Assembly: GCF_003347015.1 (NCBI RefSeq) | Contig: NZ_PNFB01000017.1 | Location: 1 to 64,000 of the forward strand | Source of the DNA: Brachybacterium sp. YJGR34 | GTDB taxonomy: Bacteria > Actinomycetota > Actinomycetes > Actinomycetales > Dermabacteraceae | Direction: 5' to 3' | Length of the DNA stretch: 64,000 bases | Part shown: positions 61,863 to 64,000 of the stretch, in pieces | How the letters are laid out: each line of letters begins with the position of its first letter | Numbering within the stretch: position 1 is the first letter of the stretch | Position numbers and translations under genes: made by a program | Notes under the pieces: model-generated | Told to the model about the DNA's origin: nothing | Databases searched by the model: none | The model's input: the letters and a program-made list of their open reading frames with translations, nothing else

Positions 61863-63461
61863 GTGACCGAACCCGCCCCCACCCTCACCAGCTCGCTGGC
61901 CTCCACGCTCCGCGCGAGCTCCTCCGGCGCCACCGGCTACCGCGCCGGCCGCACCGCGGGCCCCGCCCGTGTGGTCGTCGACCTCGACCTGCCCGGCGCC
62001 ACCATCAACCGTCACGTCTACGGCCACTTCGCCGAGCACCTGGGCCGCTGCATCTACGGCGGCTTCTACGTGGGCGAGGACTCCGAGCAGCCCAACACCC
62101 GTGGCATCCGGGACGACGTCGTGGCCGCCCTGCGCGCCCTGAACATCCCCAACCTCCGCTGGCCCGGCGGCTGCTTCGCCGACGAGTACCACTGGAAGGA
62201 CGGCATCGGCCCGCGCGAGCAGCGCCCGCGGATGGTCAACTCCCACTGGGGCGACGTGGTGGAGGACAACTCCTTCGGCACCCACGAGTTCATGGACCTG
62301 GTGGAGCTGCTGGGTACCGAGGCGTACGTCAACGGCAACGTCGGCTCCGGCTCGGTGCAGGAGATGAGCGAGTGGATCGAGTACCTCACCCGCGCCGACG
62401 ACTCCCCGATGGCCTCGCTGCGCCGCGAGAACGGCCGTGACGAGCCGTGGAAGGTGCCCTTCTTCGGCATCGGCAACGAGACCTGGGGCTGCGGCGGCAA
62501 CATGCTCGCCGAGGAGTACGCGGCCCTGGCCCGCCAGTACTCGACCTACGTGCGCGACCACGCGGACAACACGGTGACCCGGATCGCCGCCGGCGCGAAC
62601 GTCGACGACTACGGCTGGACCGAGGCGCTCATGCGCGGCGCCGGGAAGCCGAACTTCTCCTACCAGGCGATCTCGCTGCACTACTACACGATGTCCGGTC
62701 CCTGGGAGGACAAGGGCAGCGCCACCGCGTTCACCGAGGACGAGTGGTACCTGACTCTCTCGCGCGCCGTCCGCGCCGAGGAGCTCGTCGCCCGCCACGC
62801 CACGGTGATGGACAAGTACGACCCCGAGAAGAAGGTCGGCCTGGTCTTCGACGAGTGGGGCACCTGGTGGAACGTGGAGCCCGGCACCAACCCCGGCTTC
62901 CTGTACCAGCAGAACACCGTGCGCGACGCGCTCGTGGCCTCGGTGCACTTCGACGGCTTCCACCGTCACGCGGACCGGCTGCTCATGGCGAACATCGCCC
63001 AGACGGTGAACGTGCTGCAGGCGATGATCCTCACGGATCCGGAGTCCGGGGCGCTCGTCCTCACCCCGACCTACCACGTGTTCGAGATGAACAAGGGGCA
63101 CCAGGACGCCGCGGCGCTGGACGCCCACGTGCTGCTGCCCGAGGAGCCCCGCACCGTCGACGGCCGCGAGCTGCCGGCGATCTCCGCCTCGGCCTCGACC
63201 ACGGGGGAGACCGCCCTGGTGTCCCTGTCCAACCTCGACGCCTCCGAGGCCCGCACCCTGGTGCTGGACCTGCGCGGCCGCGAGGTCACCGGCTACAGCG
63301 CCCGCGTGCTGACCGGCGAGTCCACCGGCGCGCACAACTCGCCGGAGCACCCGGAGGCCGTCGCCCCCGTGGAGCTCACCGCGATCCGCGAGCACGAGCG
63401 CGGCCTCGAGGTCGACCTGCCGGCGCACTCCTTCGCCACCGTGGAGCTGCAGCTGGGCTGA
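61863..63461 (+). CDS. abfA: Alpha-L-arabinofuranosidase (GH51), copy 2
   Basis: A second cytoplasmic GH51 enzyme of 532 residues, with acid/base Glu206 in [11 protein letters not shown] and nucleophile Glu331 in [10 protein letters not shown]. It has a 30-residue N-terminal extension ([20 protein letters not shown]) lacking a hydrophobic core, and otherwise the standard (beta/alpha)8 plus C-terminal beta domain. Start is GTG 61863, preceded by GAGGAG. It likely differs from copy 1 in linkage or chain length preference (for example 1,5- versus 1,3-linked arabinose). Confidence 0.94.
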   Translation: MTEPAPTLTSSLASTLRASSSGATGYRAGRTAGPARVVVDLDLPGATINRHVYGHFAEHLGRCIYGGFYVGEDSEQPNTRGIRDDVVAALRALNIPNLRWPGGCFADEYHWKDGIGPREQRPRMVNSHWGDVVEDNSFGTHEFMDLVELLGTEAYVNGNVGSGSVQEMSEWIEYLTRADDSPMASLRRENGRDEPWKVPFFGIGNETWGCGGNMLAEEYAALARQYSTYVRDHADNTVTRIAAGANVDDYGWTEALMRGAGKPNFSYQAISLHYYTMSGPWEDKGSATAFTEDEWYLTLSRAVRAEELVARHATVMDKYDPEKKVGLVFDEWGTWWNVEPGTNPGFLYQQNTVRDALVASVHFDGFHRHADRLLMANIAQTVNVLQAMILTDPESGALVLTPTYHVFEMNKGHQDAAALDAHVLLPEEPRTVDGRELPAISASASTTGETALVSLSNLDASEARTLVLDLRGREVTGYSARVLTGESTGAHNSPEHPEAVAPVELTAIREHERGLEVDLPAHSFATVELQLG

Positions 63462-63520
63462 TCGACGTACTGGCGAGGAACGAGCCGGTAGGAGATCAGT
63501 CGATCGAGCTGGGCTGATCG
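63451..63520. repeat. 14-bp direct repeat across the abfA copy 2 stop
   Basis: AGCTGGGCTGATCG occurs at 63451-63464, covering the last codons and stop, and again at 63507-63520. It looks like a small duplication of the gene end. Confidence 0.5.
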
Positions 63521-63532
63521 GAGCACCACCAC

Positions 63533-63592
63533 ATCGAGCCTGTCATCCGGGGCGTTGAGCTGACGCTGAACACCCTGGATGACAGGCTCGAT
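63533..63592. terminator. Hairpin between abfA copy 2 and the MFS gene
   Basis: A 16-bp perfect stem (ATCGAGCCTGTCATCC, complement at 63577-63592) with a 28-base loop, 71 bases after the abfA stop. It lies between convergent genes and can serve both strands. Confidence 0.6.
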
Positions 63593-63594
63593 CT

Positions 63595-63655
63595 CTGGGG
63601 CCTGGGGCCTGGGGCCTGGGGCCTGGGGCCTGGGGCCTGGGGCCTGGGGCCTGGG
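63595..63655. repeat. Heptamer tandem repeat (CTGGGGC)
   Basis: Eight perfect copies of CTGGGGC plus a partial ninth, starting two bases after the hairpin stem. A G-rich microsatellite of this kind is prone to slippage and could form G-quadruplexes. It ends 24 bases before the MFS stop. Confidence 0.9.
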
Positions 63656-63678
63656 TCCGGTGGGCCGGCGGGGCGCCC

Positions 63679-64000
63679 TCAGGCCGCGGCCGGCTCCCGC
63701 ACCTCCTCGGGGGCCGGCGGCGCGGCCGACGGCCGGGAGCGCGGGATCGCGAGGGCGACGGCGGCGGCGCCGAGCCCGGCGAGGCCGCCGAGGAGGAAGC
63801 AGGCCCGGAACGCCGTCTCGGTGGGCAGCGAGGTCCCGGCCATCGAGGTGGTGAAGGTCGTCAGCACGATCGCCATCACCGCGCCCGCGACCGTGGTGCC
63901 CATCGAGCGCATCAGCGCGTTCACGCCCACGCCGGCGCCGCCCTCCTGCGCCGGGGAGTTCTCCAGGATGAGGGTGGGCATGGCGGCGTAGGCGATGCCG
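63679..64000 (-). CDS. MFS transporter, C-terminal part (runs past the window end)
   Basis: Only the last about 107 residues are visible. The order is an MPTLILENSPAQEGGAGVGVNALMRSMGTTVAGAVMAIVL segment, two hydrophobic helices and an Ala/Pro/Glu-rich tail. The GVNALMRSMGTTVAGAVMA motif is typical of the 14-helix drug:H+ antiporter group (DHA2, EmrB/QacA). The frame is open to base 64000, so the gene continues outside. No link to pectin use is evident. Confidence 0.8.
   Translation of the reverse strand, partial: GIAYAAMPTLILENSPAQEGGAGVGVNALMRSMGTTVAGAVMAIVLTTFTTSMAGTSLPTETAFRACFLLGGLAGLGAAAVALAIPRSRPSAAPPAPEEVREPAAA

Noticed and set aside
60159..63428. 1089-residue minus-strand open frame opposite both GH51 genes
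   Set aside because: Shadow frame; the plus strand encodes two full GH51 enzymes with catalytic residues in place.
63595..63655. Tandem heptamers considered as a CRISPR array
   Set aside because: Repeats are only 7 bases with no spacers and no cas genes nearby.
1..64000. Insertion sequences, transposases, integrases, tRNA or rRNA genes
   Set aside because: None recognised on either strand; the only mobile-element-like signal is the 75-bp palindrome pair, without a transposase.

Overview
The window is high-GC DNA, densely coded, with GTG starts, twin-arginine lipoprotein signals and many LacI-family regulators. It looks like an actinobacterium of the order Micrococcales. Brachybacterium or a relative is my guess from overall gene style and cannot be proved from the sequence alone. 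Nearly all of it is one accessory carbohydrate-utilisation island for pectin: homogalacturonan, rhamnogalacturonan I and its arabinan side chains.

Layout. (1) 25-13083, minus strand: a homogalacturonan operon. A family-5 binding lipoprotein, two Dpp-type permeases and a fused double ATPase are followed by oligogalacturonate lyase, an unclassified six-hairpin glycosidase and a secreted multidomain pectate lyase. (2) 13368-15484: two LacI-type regulators. (3) 15896-30017, plus strand: a rhamnogalacturonan operon much like Bacillus subtilis yes/lpl. It holds DUF1961 (YesU-like), DUF624 (YesV/YesL-like), an LplABC-type importer, an SGNH rhamnogalacturonan acetylesterase, a secreted PL11 lyase, a cytoplasmic PL26-like exo-lyase, L-rhamnose mutarotase, an alpha/beta hydrolase, and a fusion of a TIM-barrel isomerase with a BNR beta-propeller. 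(4) 30088-31831: a small membrane protein and an EamA transporter. (5) 32096-41303, minus strand: GH27, an alditol-oxidase-like flavoenzyme, araA, a BCCT transporter, araD and araB. (6) 41385-46861: an AraR-like LacI regulator and a ChvE/MmsAB-type monosaccharide importer. (7) 47180-54040: two tandem, paralogous binding-protein/permease/permease cassettes. (8) 54771-56282: a secreted GH43 endo-arabinanase. (9) 56438-59969, minus strand: two paralogous LacI regulators; the downstream one is translationally coupled to thyA-folA. (10) 60252-63461: two GH51 arabinofuranosidases. The window ends in the C-terminus of an MFS transporter.

How it works together (inference). PL1, PL11 and GH43 are secreted and cut the polymer outside. 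The ABC importers take up oligogalacturonides, rhamnogalacturonan oligomers, arabino-oligosaccharides and L-arabinose. Cytoplasmic Ogl, PL26, acetylesterase and GH51 enzymes finish the job, and AraBAD feeds arabinose into the pentose phosphate pathway. Galacturonate/KDG catabolism, rhamnose kinase/aldolase, and an ATPase for three of the five importers are not in the window. Palindromic sites with a CG centre fall into families that match the blocks: TGTGAACGTTCACA at araA, araB and chvE; TGCAACGATGTAA at the arabino-oligosaccharide cassettes, with variants at GH43 and abfA; GAAACG and TGACCGTT types around the pectin regulators. Non-coding structure includes perfect intercistronic hairpins after two binding-protein genes, and a 75-bp palindromic repeat present twice, both times between convergent genes.
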